A stretch of DNA of 64,000 nt. It comes from Ceratotherium simum simum (Eukaryota; Chordata; Mammalia; Perissodactyla; Rhinocerotidae). How positions within the stretch are numbered: position 1 is the first letter of the stretch; each line of letters begins with the position of its first letter. Made by a program: the position numbers and the translations under genes. The stretch is from the NCBI RefSeq assembly GCF_000283155.1, contig NW_004454177.1:21434850-21498849 (forward strand), written 5' to 3'. This document shows, one piece after another, positions 1 to 12,678 of this stretch. The notes below the pieces were generated by a model. It saw only the letters and a program-made list of their open reading frames with translations, was not told the origin of the DNA and searched no databases.

Positions 1-915
1 TTCTTAAGTAATTATCATGGACAAGAATGGTGAAGATGAAAGTATGAACAAAATGAGATCCTTTCAGAAGGAGGAAGAAGATGTACAACGAAAGAGGCTG
101 TAATAAATGAGTCTTTCCTGGACTTGGGATGAGCCACATGATGCTAAAGCGAGGTTGGCTAAATGAACCATAGAACTGCTAAAAAATAGACCCTTCATGA
201 CCCTTTCCCGCTATCCCCTTCAGCCCACGTACATAGGATTTTAGTACGAGGAATGTTTTGGAAGAAGATTGTCAGCTTAATAGACGGATGTGCTGTGGCA
301 TCTCCCTCCACCTCCAGATGTCAGTAGAAGAGAAAGGAGAGTGTCATTTTCCTCTCCAGCTGAGTGAGAAGGGGAGAATACAACTGTTGCAGAGAGTACG
401 GATGCTTACATCTCACATCCTGGCTGGATGCTGTTGAGCTTCAGAATTTGTACGATGGCTCAGGCCCACCCTATGCCACCAGAGCAGCGACTAACATAGT
501 TCTTGACAACACTCTGTATATCTAGAATTTGGCAAGACAGGAATGTGAAATGATTACTGTTGGCCAAGTGGACACTATGGGAGGTAGGCTTGAAAAAGCT
601 TTTTGGGATCACACCAATAAGGCTGCCTGCAGGGGGATGGGAGAGTCTCCAAAGACCCCAGTGCACCTTGCAAGAGAAAGAGAAAGAAGAAGCATGTGCC
701 CAAACGCCATCACACGGAGCACTCAGCACCCACGTGGGAACCACAGATCGTACCACCGAAGTAGTTTTTCCTCTTCTTCTAATCTGCCCTGGGAAGTGCC
801 CAGAGTAGCAGTTGGAAGGTGGGGGAAGGAAGTGGAAAGAAGGAAGAAAAGACAGATCATAGCCCTTGGGTCAAGCCTGTGCTGGAATGGGGGAAGAGAA
901 ACACGGAATTGGGAG
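1..915. other. Unassigned, relatively GC-rich block
   Basis: This segment is richer in G and C than its surroundings and carries several overlapping open frames, the longest about 129 codons on the plus strand at 529-918. None shows a recognisable domain. The composition suggests an old LTR or processed sequence whose family I cannot name. No splice-bounded exon was seen in it. Confidence 0.3.
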
Positions 916-1821
916 TGAGATTAAAGTTTTTATTCAAATGAAAATGGAATTTTTTAATACCTGAGAATGAAACTGCCTTAGTACCTAAAAGTGCGTTGGA
1001 TATAGTCGGGGCTAAAGCCAGAGATCAGATGGAGCATATTGGAGAGAAATGGTGGGAGAAAAAGCTACTTTATAATTAAACTCTACAGAGTTCAGTTGGT
1101 TAGTAAACCAATTACATGACTAGGATATAGCCCAGAAAGTTCTAAGGCTAGGAAAGATTTTCATCTGATTGTCTACTCAATACTCATATTTATCTGATTG
1201 AGCATTAATCTCTTAAATGCAGAGAAAATATTTTTCCTTGTGTGGCCAGAAATATATGTGTGACATTTTCTATTTCAGAGTCAGAAGAGAATGTCAGGGC
1301 AGAGTACAATGTACTAAGCAACAGGAAAGCTGTTTGAACGTGGAGCAAATTTTTTTAAGCATAATCTTTCATTTGACGCTTCTTTTCCTTTGCTCCTTTT
1401 GCCTTATCTATGCTATAAGAACCAAAGAAAATGGCTACATGTTGGGACAATATCACAATCCACTTACAGAATGCGACCTGGCTAGCTAAGAAAAGCAGCA
1501 TGGAAAACCAGATGTGGAGGGGAAGGGTGACTTAGAGGAGAGGTGTGCCCTGTACTGTGCACTGCACTCTGAAAGGTTCTCTTGACTCCCAAACAGCTCA
1601 GGTGAGATGAGTGGCAGGGCTTGATGGTATACTCTGCAGCAGAGACTTCTCACTGGGAGAGCATTTTGAGGGAGCCAGATGCAAGGCAAGAGACTGGATG
1701 CTCTAAATATATTGATAAACATATGTTTAACCTGAAAATGTTTCCTCAATATGAGAAAAGTAACTTGTGTGTGATTACTATTGTTTAAATTTCCATTTAA
1801 TAAGGTAATAACTCACTTAAT

Positions 1822-2062
1822 GATAATAATAATAAATGGCTAATATTAAGCATTTACCATGTGCCAGGCACTTTGCTAAGCTATTTACATGCATTGTCTT
1901 ATTTAATACAATGATCCAAAGGAGTAGGTAGTTGCATTATCCCCATTTTATGTGAGACAATTGACCTTTGAAACAATGTATATATCTTACCTATGTTCAC
2001 TGCTAGTAAGTGGCAGAGAAGAACATTAATCCAGATCTAACTCCAAAAGTTAAACTCTTAAT
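1822..2062 (-). repeat. MIR SINE
   Basis: An old tRNA-derived MIR in antisense orientation. It shows the reverse-complement landmarks in order: tgccaggcactttgctaag, then tccccattttatg, then a diverged cagctagtaagtggcag block near 2000-2020. Confidence 0.8.
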
Positions 2063-2544
2063 TCAGATAGAAGGTAGAACTTCTTTTTTATACAGATAAT
2101 TTTTATTATTTAATTTTTATAACTCATCATAATTTGAAAAAAAAGAAACTGCAAATATTGAGATTTATACCAAGAGCTTTGATAATAACAGAAATTTTAT
2201 ACTACAGAGAAGACCAAACCTTTCTAAATTACAGGTTATATAATTAACTCTATCTTCTCTCCTTTTCATTTATCTTTCAACAATTATTGTTATAAATATG
2301 TAACTTACAGAACATTAAAGTTCAATTAAATGAGAGAACTGCTATTGCTGTATTCATTTCTATATATTTTTCAATTTCTACCATAGTGTAGAAATCAAAT
2401 TCATTTCCTGAAATCTGATTCTCTCTCTCCAGTGTCATCTTTTTAAATGATAGAGAAAGAATTTCCATTTTCAAACCCAAATTTATATACTAGTTTGATG
2501 ATGTAACACATTTTCAAAATTAAACACAGGGATATGTCTATTTT

Positions 2545-2602
<58 letters not shown>
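2545..2602. repeat. (TATC)n microsatellite
   Basis: About 14 uninterrupted tetranucleotide units of CTAT/TATC. The tract is pure, so it is probably length-polymorphic. Confidence 0.97.
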
Positions 2603-5309
2603 AACTAAAACTTGTAAGAAAATAAATAAATAGATAAATATAAATGTACATTAAAGTAAAAATATATATTTGTATTACTATTTTGACATCCTAATAATAA
2701 GAACTCAGACTGAACCAATTTATCTTATATTTATTGACTACTAAGAGTGTTTTGATAACTGGAAAATTCAAAACATACCCTTGAGGAAAATTCAAAATAT
2801 ACCCCAGAAGGAATTGCAAAGAAAAATTAACTGTTTTTGGTGTGTGGGAATGGAGGTAAACGCTTTACTAAAACTGCTTTGGGATTTAGAGTATTCTAAT
2901 AAATAGAAAAATTTTAAAGGGACATAAACCTTTTAACTCAATATCCCAAATGCGAGACCTTTTCTCTTCCAAGAAGCTCCATTGATTTTCAAAGTTTACT
3001 TGGTCCATTAGAAGAGCATCATTTTTAAAAACGAGGACATGTACTTAGAGGCAGAGTGTGTCACTTGAGAGGACGTCTCAGGATATTGGTGTCCCTTTTA
3101 ATCTGTGTTGCCTGACAAAACAGGCACAAAACTCAACACTTGGTTCAACACAATTAGTGGCTCTAGCTCTGTGTGGTACCAAAGCACAAGAAACGTAAAG
3201 TAGGCAGTACAAGCCTTGCTCAACTCGCTTTCAAAAGAGAGTATTTGATGCATTTTTTATGCTACTTCTCTTCTCTTCCATAAGATTTTAATGGACTAAA
3301 GTATGTCATGTGTATAGAACTCATGATAAAATGGAGAGACAGGCACTATATATTTGAAGTAGCTGCAGAAATAGATGAGAGAGAAGTCTTTTAAAATGCA
3401 TCATCTGAATACAATTTAGCCTGAAAAGTAGAAGTGTTTTTGCTAAAATGCTTTTTAACAGCACAAGGAGATTTATACTATAAAAAGTCTAAAAGGATTA
3501 TTCATCCCAAACGGATTATTTCTTTTCGAAATGAATATTTATAGAGAGCCTCTGAATTAGGCAGTAATCTTTGCCTTTGTTTAAACACAATTAACAATAT
3601 GCAAAATAAGACAAGGCTTTTTAGAAAATATGTGAGCATGAGTACTATTATTGGCAGTCATTTCAATATCTGCACAGTGAGTATATAAATTGAGGAACGA
3701 CTAACCTGTTATGCTCTTGATAATGAACACCTGTACACAATGAAAGCATGGCTGATTTTATGAATGCATGAAAATCCAACCAGGCAATTAATGTTCAATT
3801 TAAAATTCTAACTATTGAAAAAGTAGCAAAAAAAACAACTCATATTAGGCAAATCACAAAAGAAGAAAAGTTGGATGTTCTGTGAATGAATCTTTTCCAA
3901 CATATTTGGGCTACTTTATCTTCTATTTTCTTGGTTGCTTACTTGTTATATGGAACAAATTTGAACATTTTTAATATGATTATTCACACTTAATGCAATA
4001 AGTTGACCATTTGGGATTCTTTTTTTTCTTTCTTTCTTTTTTTTTTTTTTTTAAAGGACCAGACCTGGTGTGTTTTAGAGAAAGAATCAACTCTCTTGAT
4101 AGTTTATTTTGATTGTTATAAACTTTGTTCAATTTGTAAGAAGTCACAAAGCACGTTTTTTGGTCCAATTCTATAACTGGAATACAAAATAGACACTGTT
4201 AATTCTCTGTCTTCTATGTACACATATTTCTGACCTAGGTCCTGATACGGGTATGGGCATATAAAGGAAAGGAAAGAAATATTCCCTTTCAACAAAGACA
4301 TACGAGTACCAGTACCAGACACTGTTCTAGGTGCTGAAGATAGAACAGTGAACAAACAAGACAAAATCCTCATTCTCAGTGCACTTATATTCTAAAGATT
4401 ATTGAGATTCATATGTTATTATTGAGTGTAAAGACACAAAAATTCTTTTTTTCCCCTCCCTGTATCTGCCATCTCCCCCCACATTTTTCTATTGTTTTCT
4501 GATTGTTCTCATTGACATTATTGACATTTGTGTTTGCCTAAGCTAGTACCTTACTAGATACATTTTTATATACAATTTTATAAGAACATAAAAGATAAAT
4601 CTCAATAAGATTTTGTCCAAGGTAATCAAGGCTAAAAAAATTTCTTTATACTGCTTCTTCTGGGTGATAGGCAAGATATCTTAAAATTTGTTTTTAAATA
4701 AACCTGTTAATTTCCCTTATGTAGTCATTAGAAACATTTTATCAGAGAAACATCACTCTAAAAGATTAGAATACTGCTGTATTTTCTAAATCAGGAAGCA
4801 CATGGGTATTTATTTTACACATAGATTCAAGAAGGCAGTCGGTCCAGGAAAGACTATGTTTGTCTTTGCCAAGTGTAGTTTATACTGGGTTAGATGGTGA
4901 AGGGCAACATAAAGAGTTCTAAGGAAGTACACTGTAATTAAAGGTAACTGTTATCACCGGAGAAAAAGAGAGTGAGCCAATCTATTCTGAATTTTATGGA
5001 CTTGCTATATTGAATGAGCATGTAATTAGAAGAAAAAGTTAACTATTTCAATTTCATGATAACTTGAAGATGGGTGCAAGGGTTGGGAGGAAATTGAAGC
5101 ATCTAAACACTTGTATTTGTGGAAACAAGGAGAAAAAAGATCCGAAAACAAATAAAGTAAAAGAATTATTTTCAAGGAAATGATTTTACGATGTCTAGTA
5201 AAATGAATCAGGAAAAATTATACTAAAGCACGCAATCATATTTAGTTCAACTTGCTTTCGAAGTGATTAGAGGCATACCAAATAGCATTCTGATTCTCCA
5301 AATTCTTAC

Positions 5310-5459
5310 CTGCTTCATTTGTGCGGATCATTCGAGATGGGGTGCTTGGATCTCCAGTCCCAATTGGATTGGTGGCCACCACTCTAAATTCATATTCCAC
5401 CCAAGGGTTCAGGTCCACTGCCATGGCTGACTCCATGTCCCCTGTTATGATTTCTGGAA
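5310..5459 (-). CDS. CNTN5: CNTN5 internal exon: second half of fibronectin type III domain 1
   Basis: This 150-bp coding exon encodes the C-terminal half of the first FN3 domain of contactin-5, a GPI-anchored neuronal adhesion molecule acting at the extracellular face of the membrane. On the minus strand the acceptor is a pyrimidine-rich run ending CCATAG before 5459, and the donor is GCAG|GTAAGA after 5310. It enters in phase 1 (G from the previous exon plus TT gives Val) and leaves in phase 1. The product runs from [11 protein letters not shown] through [16 protein letters not shown] to MIRTNEA. The YEFRVVATN stretch is the conserved F-strand tyrosine region of FN3 domains, and the [10 protein letters not shown] motif is typical of contactins. 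Joined to the exon at 12679-12837 it gives a 103-codon FN3 domain. I name CNTN5 rather than CNTN3, 4 or 6 from recalled family sequence; contactin membership itself is very secure. Confidence 0.93.
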
Positions 5460-7079
5460 CTATGGAAAGGAAGGAGATTTCACATCATTAGGAGGACTGG
5501 AAAATGATTACGAATGGCAATCAAGGCTAACATAGGCACTGATAGAACCAGCAGGCTGATGCATACTTCCCTGTAATACATGGTCATCGCATCACCTGTG
5601 GTCTCACTAGTAAAATGAAAATCAATCTTTAAGGAAGTAAGCATTTGCACATGTCAAAGTTTGTTGTAGTTAGAATCCTTTCTTCTCATCTTTATACGTT
5701 AATTGCCGTAACATAACTTGCCATTATCTACACTAAAAATCATGTTGTCAACCCTTCTGCCCCACATAAGAGCCCAACTAATGCTGTAATTTAAGCAGCT
5801 ATTTCTTCTAAAATTTCTAGGAAAGTTTCTTGAGCAGTTTGGCTCTCCCAGTTCTGGCAAACAAGCCCAGCCACTCGGCAGTTCCAAACAGCAGATTAAG
5901 AATACATCTCTCTAATTTAAAAACTGCCGTTTGTGGTTTCTAAGCGGAAGCTCTGAACTCTCCATGGAGTGACTTTTGTATTACATTTAGATTCTATTAA
6001 AGCATAAAATTTTCAATAAAATTACCACATAGTGAAATATTTTTTGCATAGCATATATGCTCTATTTGGGACTGCTGCCTAGGAAATATTTCTGGAAGGA
6101 TATTTGTTACAGGGAAGAAAATGGAGAAAGAGGAAAACTTGCCTTATGATGTGCAAAGATACTCTGGATTTATACCAGTCCTGGATTTCTTTAAGCATGG
6201 TGGGGCAGTGGGAGGCTCTTCATTTGGTGACTCGGTGCAGTTTTACTATGGCAAGGTGGGATTAAATGTATCTTGGATTTTCCAAAAAAATCTCTTTCGA
6301 AAAGTATCAAGAGAATGTTACCAAATACCCAGCTCTGTGAAAGGTGAATGATCAGAGCACAGGCATGTGGGCTGCCTAACATATCGCACAGCACTGCAGA
6401 GCTGTGATTTTTTTTAAGGAGAGAAATGAAGACCTGGAAAAAAGTCTGTCCTCTCTTCTGCACTAGCCAGTGAGCAATATCCTTGGAGTCTAGGAGGTAG
6501 GGGAAAAAAGGCCACTGTTCAGTACATGGCTTGGTGAAATGCAGAGCTAAGCCTGCCAAATACAAAGGTGGGAAAAAAAGATCCTCAGACACTCAGCTCT
6601 CCCTAAGCCCCAACCTACACTGTGTTACCAATACTTGCCTTGAGTCCTCCAGGCTTTACTTCATTGTTTCATTTACTTGTGTTTATGTCAGTCACCTCAA
6701 GCAACTCCATACTTGTAGGTCATCCTTCATCCCCTTTATTCTGATCCCCATTGAATTCTGCACATTTCCTTTTCCGCCCCAGTTCTTAGCTCTCCCTAAG
6801 AAAGTAGAAAGTCTTCTACTGTGATCTTTGGAAATCATAATCTATCATTAGCAAAATCCCCTATTTGCTCATTCTTCTTTCTGAATATTCTTCTAACTTT
6901 TTACTCTAATGGAAACCTGAAGCCCCTGTGAGAAAACTTTACCCCTCTCAAGGGGTGCCCTCTTAAGATATTGTAGAGAAGAGGAACCAATCCGTCTCAG
7001 TTGTGTCTCTTTTTCTCCCTGCAAAATTGTCTCTAATGGATTTTTTTTTCTATTATCGTACAAGCATGTAGGTATTCTT

Positions 7080-7795
7080 CCCACCAAAAACAAAACAAAC
7101 TCAAAATTTCCTTTCCATCTAGACTTCATCCAGTTTCCTGTTTCTTTTACAGCAAAACTTCTTGAGGGTTGTTATACTATTACTTGTTGTCTCCAATTAT
7201 TTTCCTTCTATTCTCTCTTGAATCCACTCCAATCAGGCTCTTACCTCCAGCATTCTGTCATAACTGCTCCTGTCCAAGATCACCAGTGGTCTCTATCACT
7301 AAACCTTATGGTCAGGCCTCTGTTCCTCATCTTACTTGACCATCCTTTGACACAGATGATCGTTCTCTTCTCTTTGAAATACTTTTCAAAATATAATTTC
7401 TGTTTCTCTCCACCTGACTATGCCTTATCAGTCTCCATTGCTGGTTTGTTTTCATATTTCAGATGCACCCTCATTCTACTAATTTCCATTTTCTCACTCC
7501 ATGGTAATCTTATCCAGTCTCATGGTTTTAAATACCCTCTATATGCTGATGACTCCAATATATTCAGCCACTAACCCCTTGCCTAGACTCCAGACTCATA
7601 TGTACACTGGCTTATTATATTTTTCCTTTTGGATAGGGTCCTCAACCTTAAATTTCCCAACCTCCCTAATGTACTTCTACAGTATTCCTTATTAAGTGAA
7701 TGACAGTTCCATTCTTACAGATGTTGTAGCAATAAATCTTGGGGTCATCAGAGACTCCTTTCTTTCTCTTTTGTCTTACTCCAACCTATAAGCAA
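7080..7795 (+). repeat. L2 LINE relic, copy 1 (reverse-transcriptase region)
   Basis: A diverged L2 fragment. It contains the region aligned to L2 RT (...ccaagatcaccagtggtctc, then a broken equivalent of the LLDxSAAFD motif near 7325-7360). The later ORF2 landmark 'tatatgctgatgactcc' lies near 7539-7556, and a 'cttggggtcatcagagactcc' block at about 7738-7758. Frameshifts and deletions make it non-coding. The segment restarts in a second copy at about 7800. Confidence 0.75.
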
Positions 7796-7799
7796 ATTA

Positions 7800-9041
7800 C
7801 GACATGTCTGTTGATCTTTCCACTTCTCTTTGTAACAAATTTCTTAAAAGAGTTATCTATATTAACTTTTCTCCCATTTTCTCTTGAACCCATTCTTGTC
7901 AGACTTTATTCCCTACCATTTTACTAAGACTGCTATTGTCAAAGTCACCAATGACCTCCATGTTGCTAAAATCAATGATCAATTCTCAGTCCTCATCTTA
8001 CTTGACATTTCAGCAGCTTTTGACATAGTTGATTACTCTCTTTTCCTCCATAGATTTTATTCTTTTGTCTTCCATGATATCACATTGTCTTGGTTTTCCT
8101 TTCAACTAAATGTTTGCTTCCTCTCTGTGTGCGTTGGCTGGTTCCTCTTCTTCACAACTTTTTACTATTGGGTGCCCTAGGGCTCGATTTTCATGTTTTT
8201 CTTTGCTTTATACTTATATCCTTGCAGGTGACATGCAATCTTGTGGTTTTAAATGCAATTTACATGCCAATAATTTCCTAATTTATCTCTTTATCCTAAA
8301 TCTCTGTCTTAAACTTCAGACTTGTGTATCCAATTGCCTACTTATCTCCATTTGTATGTCTAATGTATGTATTAAACTATCTCCTAAATTGAACTCCTGT
8401 TCCACCCCTACCCCAAATCTGTTCCAACCACATAGGCTTCTCCATGTGAATTGAAAGTAACTCACTCCATCCTTGAGTTGGTCAGGTCAAAAATCTTGTA
8501 GTCATCCTTGAATTATTTTTCTCTTACTCTCCTCACATCCAGTTTTTCAGGAAACGTATGGGCTCTATCTTCCAAATATTTCTGAATTCTGACCATTTTT
8601 ACCACCTCCACTTCTGTCATCCTGAAGCACCACCTCTCAATTATAATAGCTTCCTAACTAGTTTATGTGACTCTCCCATATGCTATTTTCAACATAGTTT
8701 GAGTAAATATATTAAAAGATAAGACTTAGAATATCAATCCTTCAATGTCTCTTCACTTCTCTCAGGAGGAAAGCTCAAGTCCTACATGACTTTGTCCTGC
8801 CAATCTCTCCAAATTCATCTTATACCATTTTCCCTAAAGCTCACTCTGCTCCTGCCTCACTGGTCTTCTAATGTTCTTGCATATAATGCTTCTAATGCCT
8901 TTGCATTGTTGCTCCTTATACCTGGGCTGCTTTCCGCTCCTTACTGGCACAGCTAAATCCACACCTCCTTCAAAAGTTCACTCAAATGTACCTTCTCAAT
9001 GAAGCTCATCCTGACTATTTTATTTAAAATTGCAACGTGTC
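7800..9041 (+). repeat. L2 LINE relic, copy 2 (RT region through 3' UTR)
   Basis: A second L2 copy in the same orientation. At 7940-8180 a frame still reads VTNDLHVAKI, then LILLDISAAFDIVDYSL, which is the L2/CR1-clade reverse-transcriptase block (consensus style LLDLSAAFDTVDH). The catalytic YxDD region is not intact. The 3' part includes the cctccttcaaaagttcactc block typical of the L2 3' end, and it is interrupted by an LTR at 9042. The element is dead. Confidence 0.82.
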
Positions 9042-9428
9042 TGCTATGGACTGAACTGTGTCCCCCCTCTCCCCAAATTCATATGCTGAAGCCCTAACTC
9101 CGAGTGTGATTGTATTTGAAGATGGGGCCTCTAAGGAAGTAATTAAGGTTAAATGAGGCCATAGAGTGAGGCTCTGATCTGATAGGATTAGTGTCCTTAT
9201 CAGAAGGGACACCAGAGACCTCGCTTCCTCTCTTTCTGCCATTATAAGGACATAGGGAGAAGGCTGCTATCTGCAAGTCAGGAGAGTTCTCACCAGGAAC
9301 AGAATTGAATTGGCTGGCAACTAGCTCTTGGAATTGCCAGCCTCCAGAACTGTGAGAAAATATGGTTCTGCTTTTTAAGCCACCAAGTTTATGGTATTTT
9401 GTTATGACAGCTTGAGCAGACTAATACA
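9042..9428 (+). mobile_element. Solo MaLR LTR (MLT1/MST-like) nested in L2
   Basis: A TG...CA bounded LTR of the ERVL-MaLR type. Landmarks are tgctatggactgaactgtgt at the start, 'ccagcctccagaactgtgag' at 9339-9358 and the terminal 'gcagactaataca'. It splits the L2 3' UTR, which resumes at 9429. The flanking five bases (gtgtc and ctgcc) agree at only three positions, so the target duplication is decayed. No internal viral genes remain. Confidence 0.8.
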
Positions 9429-9668
9429 CTGCCCCTACCATAGTACTTCTGACCCTTCTTATAATATAATATGTCTTTATTTTTTTATTCATTAACTTCC
9501 AAGGTACTATATAATTCACCTATTTATTATGTTCTTTCTTTATTGTTTGTCCTCATTCATGAGAATACAGTCTTCACAAGGGTAGGGATTTTTGGTTTTG
9601 CTTTGTTCACTCATGTATCCCAGGTGCCTAGAACACTACCTGGAAGGTGCTTGATAAATTTTTAATGA
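9429..9668 (+). repeat. L2 3' end, continuation of copy 2
   Basis: The last part of the interrupted L2 3' UTR. It shows the 'cacaagggtagggatttttg' segment, 'aggtgcctagaacactacct' and the terminal aatgaatgaatg repeat. Confidence 0.8.
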
Positions 9669-9900
9669 ATGAATGAAAAGGGAGTTTAAATTGCCAGGTG
9701 TGATCAAAATTGGCATAATTTCTGTTTTAATCTTGATGTATTTCAGGCTTTATGTTAAAAAACAAAATTAGTATCGAATATAAAAATATACTTCCTCCCA
9801 GGCTACATATATCTATATCTTCTTGGCCATAATTATTAGTTTTAAAGACTCTTTTCTCCACCCCACATCCTCTCCACCATCCTTAATTCTAATCCTTCCT

Positions 9901-10201
9901 TTTTTTTTCTTTTTGTGAGGAAGATCAGCCCTGAGCTAACATCTGTGCTAATCCTCCTCTTTTTTTTTTGCTGAGGAAGACCAGCTCTGAGCTAACATCC
10001 ATCGCCAATCCCCCTCCTTTTTCTCCCCAAAGCCCCAGTAGATAGTTGTATGTCATAGTTGCACATCCTTCTAGTTGCTGTATGTGGGACGCAGCCTCAG
10101 CATGGCCAGGGAAGCGGTGCGTTGGTGCGTGCCCAGGATCCGAACCCGGGCCACCAGTAGTGGAGCGCACACACTTAGCCGCTAAGCCACGGGGCCGGCC
10201 C
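9901..10201 (-). mobile_element. ERE-type SINE (perissodactyl tRNA-derived)
   Basis: A full-length ERE1-like element in antisense: the T-rich tail is at 9901 and the tRNA-like head ends '..gctaagccacggggccggcc'. Direct repeats of 12-13 bp (ctaatccttcctt / ctaatccttcttt) flank it at 9889-9901 and 10202-10214. The tail contains two versions of the 'gagctaacat' segment, a longer form than the copy at 59282. Confidence 0.95.
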
Positions 10202-12274
10202 CTAATCCTTCTTTAAAAAGGGGAAAAAAAACAAAAAACAAAACAGGTTTAGAAATTCTAAATTCATTGCTAGTTGTAAGGGCTATAAAATAATTGTAAA
10301 AGGCATGAGTCAAAGGTATTAATATTTTTGGTGAAATAACATGTAATATGAAATAAATTAGAAACAAACTTTTTTATAAAATTAGGATTTAGATTTCAAA
10401 TGCAATATCATGGAGATTAAAGATAATGGAGAATGTATACCAAAGTAACTATTTTTAAAGCCTTGCAGGTATCTTTTTATAAAGATATTCTTTCTGAAGC
10501 TAAAGGGGACAGGTTGGTTCCAAAGAAAACATGCTGCTCCAGAGAGGACACACAGCAACTAAAGACAGTGGAGGACTTCATATCAATTCAGGGAGAGAAA
10601 CTTGTTAAAATGCCTTTCCTAGTAAAAGAATTGCATCTAAGAATTTAATTAAATAATTAAAAGTAAACTACGTAAATAAGCCTGACTAGTTGACAAATTT
10701 AATCAACCAATCAATCAATCAATGGAAAACATATCCACAGATAAAAGACATGTCCACTGATAGAAGAATAGTTAAGAAACACATTTGAATTAAGTAAACA
10801 ATGCCCAATCAATTCAATGATTATAGGTGATTTGGTATTCCTAGGCAGACACAGCAAGAAACTAGGTCCGCTAATACTGCTCAATAATATGAAGAAGAAA
10901 GTCAGATTTCCAAATCAAACGCAGTTTGTATGAACCGAAAATGGGTCTGCAAGTGAAATTATCTGTTCCTATGGTTGTTTTCATACTTTCTTCAAAATGA
11001 ATAAATTAGTACCATTCACAGTGACCTGATTTGAGCCTGATGTTTGTGTTGGCAGTATTGACAAGTTAATTCCAGTTGTGCTCAGCTAGAAGGTCCATGT
11101 GGAACTCATAACTTCATTTGTCAAAAATGAGGAACTCACTGCTCTTTGTATTCATGTTGGTGTATAAAGGAATCTTAAGTGCTTTCTAAATACTAGCTTA
11201 TGAGTTGTATTACCTTTCCCAGAAATTTCAAACTCCAGACACATCTATTTTTTTCTAATAGATATTTCTGCATTAGAGCCAGTCTTTACTGAAATTGATG
11301 TAGATGAAGGAGCAAAAGGTCTGGGCTGTCACACTAAGGATAAGATGGGAGCACTGGAGTGGAGGTTATAAGAATTTGTGTCCTTTCCAGAATTATCTAC
11401 TGGACTTAGAAATTCCCACAGTGTCTTGGGTCTGTTGAGATGTCACAGGGTTAAAATGGAGCCAGCAACGAGGCTAATACCTACAATTATATATATTACA
11501 AAATAAATATGTAGACATGTATAGTATACTGCAATGACAATCGAACTGAATTCTATAATTAATATAGGAACCTAATATCAAGAAAAACCTGAATTATAGT
11601 TTACATGCAGAAGAATATATTTCCTCTCCCCTAAATTGTAAATTTGTACAGAAAAAAAAGTTTCTGCTCAAATTTATTTTATTTAAGCAACAAAATGGAC
11701 CACTCTACTCCTGCAACATACCGCTTAATTGCATTTTATGGTTATTGCACTCAGATATTTTAATGGTTTTATATTTCACTTCTAAACAGGTAAATTGATT
11801 TTATATTTAAATAGAAAATAAACCAAAATCACAAATCCCTACTTGGTAAGGAAAACTGCTTCCGAAGATTACATTTTATAGACATTGCACACTTTTCAAA
11901 TACCAGCATGTTAAACAAGTATCCAATAACGATCAAGTGAGTGTAATTTCACATATCCCTGCAGACAGCTACATTTGGAGAGTAGGGGCAGTTTAGTTAT
12001 AACTTGAAAAGAAAACCATCAGAGAAGAAAATGATTTATAAAATAATGCAACTATAATGCAAACATCATAGAAGTAGGTATTAAAATGCAGCATTGCTTT
12101 AAATAATGTAATTTTATGTTAGATTTTCTTTTTATAAATAAAACAGATGTGTGACTCTAAAGGGGTAGCACAAGGAACTGGAGTAATGAAACAGTTCTTT
12201 CTCTGATTGTCTTGGTGGTTGCTTGAATCTACACAAGAAAATTTCATAGAATTTTATAAAGAAAAATTGCATAT

Positions 12275-12472
12275 AAAAACTGGTAAAATCTGAATATGAT
12301 CTGTAGTTTAGTTAATAGCATTGTACCAATGTCAGTTTTGTGATTTGATAATTGCACCATTGTTATGTAAAATGTTTATCACTGGGGGAAGCTGAGGAAT
12401 GGGTTCACAGGAAATCTTTGTCCTATTTTTGCTACGTCTATGTGAGTCTAAAGTTATTTCAATAAACAAACA
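12275..12472 (+). repeat. L1 LINE 3' UTR fragment
   Basis: Matches the 3' tail of mammalian-wide L1 elements: 'gtctgtagtttagttaatag'-like, then 'gcattgtaccaatgtcag', 'tgggggaagctgagg' and 'ctaaagttatttcaataaac'. It is only a 3' stub. Confidence 0.75.
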
Positions 12473-12678
12473 AATATAAATGATGTGGTCCCTCCTCAGG
12501 AATTGAGAAGAGAAGAAAGCAAGGTAGCTTTATAAAAAGAAGCAAACAATGGTTAACGTTATAATAAATAGCAAAGTTTCCAGAATCCAAGCTGATCCTA
12601 CTGAGAGTGTTAGCAAATATACCTCCTGACGTAGGAAGCTGCTCTGTTTGCATCTGATGTTGCCTTAGAGCCGTTTAC

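Larger units (their letters stand above)
1..5309 (-). other. CNTN5: CNTN5 intron downstream of the FN3-1 exon (partial)
   Basis: This is intronic sequence 3' of the donor at 5309/5308 (GTAAGA) on the minus strand. I looked for the next exon, the start of FN3 domain 2, which must enter in phase 1, and saw no convincing candidate. Apart from the MIR and microsatellite listed separately, 2603-5309 shows only AT-rich unique-looking sequence with short T and A runs near 4021 and 3827. A short fragment at 4300-4375 resembles the tail of an old MIR or L2 element. Confidence 0.85.
5460..12678 (-). other. CNTN5: CNTN5 intron between the two FN3-1 exons
   Basis: A complete 7,219-bp phase-1 intron on the minus strand, from the donor GTAAAC at 12678 to the acceptor CCATAG at 5460. 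A CCTAATGATG sequence about 30 bases before the acceptor is a plausible branch region. Parts 5460-7080 and 10215-12270 show no gene and no repeat I can name; the rest is filled by the L2, MaLR, ERE and L1 copies listed separately. Confidence 0.93.

Noticed and set aside
529..918. 129-codon plus-strand open frame
   Set aside because: No domain, no homologous family recognised and no splice or promoter context. It overlaps other frames in a GC-rich block, where long chance frames are common.
7218..8454. Several overlapping plus-strand frames of 60-118 codons as possible genes
   Set aside because: They are pieces of dead L2 LINE copies, as the RT motif and the L2 3' UTR landmarks show.
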